Source: Baffinella frigidus | Lineage: Eukaryota; Cryptophyceae; Cryptomonadales; Baffinellaceae | Reading direction: 5' to 3' | Assembly (NCBI GenBank): GCA_026770585.1 | Contig: MU646327.1 | Span: 891,662-907,918, forward strand | Length of the DNA stretch: 16,257 nt | Shown: positions 15,147 through 16,257 of the stretch, piece by piece | Layout of the letters: each line of letters begins with the position of its first letter | Numbering within the stretch: the first letter of the stretch is position 1 | Program-made: the position numbers and the translations under genes | The notes under the pieces: model-generated | The model's input: only the letters and a program-made list of their open reading frames with translations | Databases searched by the model: none | What the model was told of the DNA's origin: nothing

Positions 15147-16208
15147 GTGGGGGAGTCTCTCGCAGAGGAGATGGTGGAAGCGGACGAGATGTATGACATG
15201 ACGATGCAGCTGCTGGGCGCGACGGAGATGTGGAGCGCACACGGCAAGGGCGAGGTCGGCCTCGTAACCTGATGGAACTCTTCATCGCACGCCCTACCGA
15301 TTTTTTTTCCACCGAAATGTTTTGTACCTGATGCAAGGTGGGATGCACCCACTAAATCAAACATTCAAAACGTTTCCACCCGCGGGATACCACCGACTCG
15401 CGCCGACTGTGACTCGCGCCGAAAGACTGTCTTTCTCTCTTGGGGATGGGGAGTGGCTCGCCCCAGCCACTCCCTACCACACTTCCCAAATGCCTTTCGC
15501 GGCACGCGCATGGCACCGTTCTGCATTATCGTTTATGGTTTAAGGCCCGGCGCCCTAAACGGGACCCTAGCCCATAAACGTGGTTAATGGTTTATGGCAC
15601 TCAACCATTAATTTGGTTTAGAGTTTACGGTTCCCTCGGATCCTTGCGACACAAGACGCCCCTTGACCCTTCGGCTGCCTCTTGGGATCTAATCCCGCCG
15701 AGTATTCATAATGAATACGATTTTGGTGTATCTTAAGGGGTGTATATAAGACAGTCGTCTATCTAGACTTCATTTAGAGCCTCAAGATACACCAAAATCG
15801 AATCGGAGATCCCCGAAATCGTATTCATGATGAATACTCGTCCGGATGAGATCATCATGCGCTGGTGAGGCAACCGCGGCGTCGCGCAATGTGTACCCCT
15901 ACAGAGCCAAACACCACGCTGGATCCCGAGTTCGTATCGCCTGCAGGTTGGACAGGACCATACACTTGGTTCAATGTTTACTATCCCCTCGGACCCCTGC
16001 AACAAACGACACCCCTTGACCCTGCGGATCTCTGCAGGTTGGGCAGGAGCTTGAGGAGCGGCTCTACGAAATGCAAGAGCGGAACCGCCGCCTCATGTGG
16101 CAGGCCGTACAGCCGTTTGCGCGAGAGTTTGAGGTGACCACCGAGGAGGAGCCGCTGTGGACATCTGCGCAAGCCAACCGCAAGACACGCGGGAAGCGGA
16201 AGCCCCAG
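15147..16208 (+). CDS. Further exons, probably of the large plus-strand gene
   Basis: Exon 15147-15254 (36 codons, GESLAEEMVEADEMYDMTMQ, LLGATEMWSAHGKGE; donor GAG/GTCGGC, or an alternative in-phase donor at 15264) joins in phase 0 to exon 16038-16208 (57 codons, QELEERLYEMQERNRRLMWQ, AVQPFAREFEV..., ...TRGKRKP; donor CAG/GTCCCC). Both are acidic, Met/Glu/Arg-rich helices like exons 1-7, on the same strand, with the same codon bias and phase. Joining them to exon 7 is inference, because no donor is visible after about 13795 and an exon could be missing. The gene continues past the window. An upstream look-alike acceptor CCTGCAG/GTTGGACAGGA lies at 15944. Confidence 0.55.
15449..15474. other. 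Perfect 10-bp hairpin
   Basis: GGGAGTGGCT, a 6-nt spacer, then AGCCACTCCC, in the intron between 15254 and 16038. Confidence 0.7.
15633..15690. repeat. Diverged direct repeat, copy 1
   Basis: CCCTCGGATCCTTGC, CGCCCCTTGACCCT and GGCTGCCTCTTGGG recur in order at about 15987-16042 (CCCTCGGACCCCTGC, CACCCCTTGACCCT, CTCTGCAGGTTGGG). The second copy carries the acceptor of the exon at 16038. Confidence 0.55.
15699..15840. mobile_element. 142-bp foldback element with palindromic ends
   Basis: Each end carries a 17-bp palindrome, GTATTCATAATGAATAC on the left and GTATTCATGATGAATAC on the right, preceded outward by CGA. The arms also share GATTTTGGTGTATCTT, with about 20 extra bases in the right arm. 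The centre contains TGTATATAAGA. It lies in the last complete intron of the large gene. Confidence 0.75.

Positions 16209-16210
<2 letters not shown>

Positions 16211-16257
<47 letters not shown>
16211..16257. repeat. Poly-C run at the window edge
   Basis: Forty-seven consecutive C follow immediately after the donor CAG/GT of the exon at 16038-16208 and run off the edge. It may be a real intronic homopolymer or a sequencing or assembly artefact. Confidence 0.8.

Overview
The window looks like nuclear DNA from a eukaryotic alga with a complex (secondary) plastid. Three things point there. It holds many degenerate arrays of the plant-type heptamer TTTAGGG. The readable genes are cut by GT-AG introns. 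One minus-strand gene begins with a signal peptide, an Ala-Phe junction and a Ser/Arg/Ala-rich transit peptide, which is the bipartite plastid-targeting signal of algae with red-derived plastids. With TTTAGGG-type repeats, a cryptophyte is my best guess, with dinoflagellates or chromerids as alternatives. This is inference: there is no rRNA, tRNA or organelle marker to settle it. The repeat density and broken gene pieces suggest a subtelomeric or otherwise repeat-rich region. The left-edge array runs G-rich on the + strand, the wrong way round for a chromosome end at base 1, so the arrays here are interstitial.

Layout. 1-3030: a telomere-like array, three isolated minus-strand exon fragments (149-214, 1343-1488, 2586-2695), three foldback elements, a 7-bp and a 29-bp minisatellite. 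3030-3620: a TTATCA/TGATAA motif cluster and another foldback. 3665-4633: a three-exon minus-strand gene for a probably plastid-targeted protein, whose 3' end runs into a dispersed repeat and appears truncated. 4634-5830: a 28-bp perfect palindrome, a possible ankyrin-like scrap, otherwise unassigned GC-rich DNA. 6027-6308: an orphan 3'-terminal exon. 6310-9870: mostly non-coding, with tandem repeats and a large TTTAGGG/TTGAGGG array at 8155-8690.

9982 to the right edge: one large plus-strand gene, probably a single transcription unit, for an unrecognised helical, acidic and low-complexity protein. I place exons at 9982-10216, 10285-10631, 10811-11191, 12012-12114, 13068-13153, 13379-13453, 13708-about 13795, 15147-15254 and 16038-16208. 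Splice phases agree through the first seven. The gene continues beyond the window.

The most notable pattern is in the introns of this gene. The long introns carry foldback (MITE-like) elements with terminal inverted repeats, and two of them also carry telomere-like arrays that read CCCTAAA on the sense strand, ending close to the 3' splice site. No defence, secretion, CRISPR or bacterial-type system is present.
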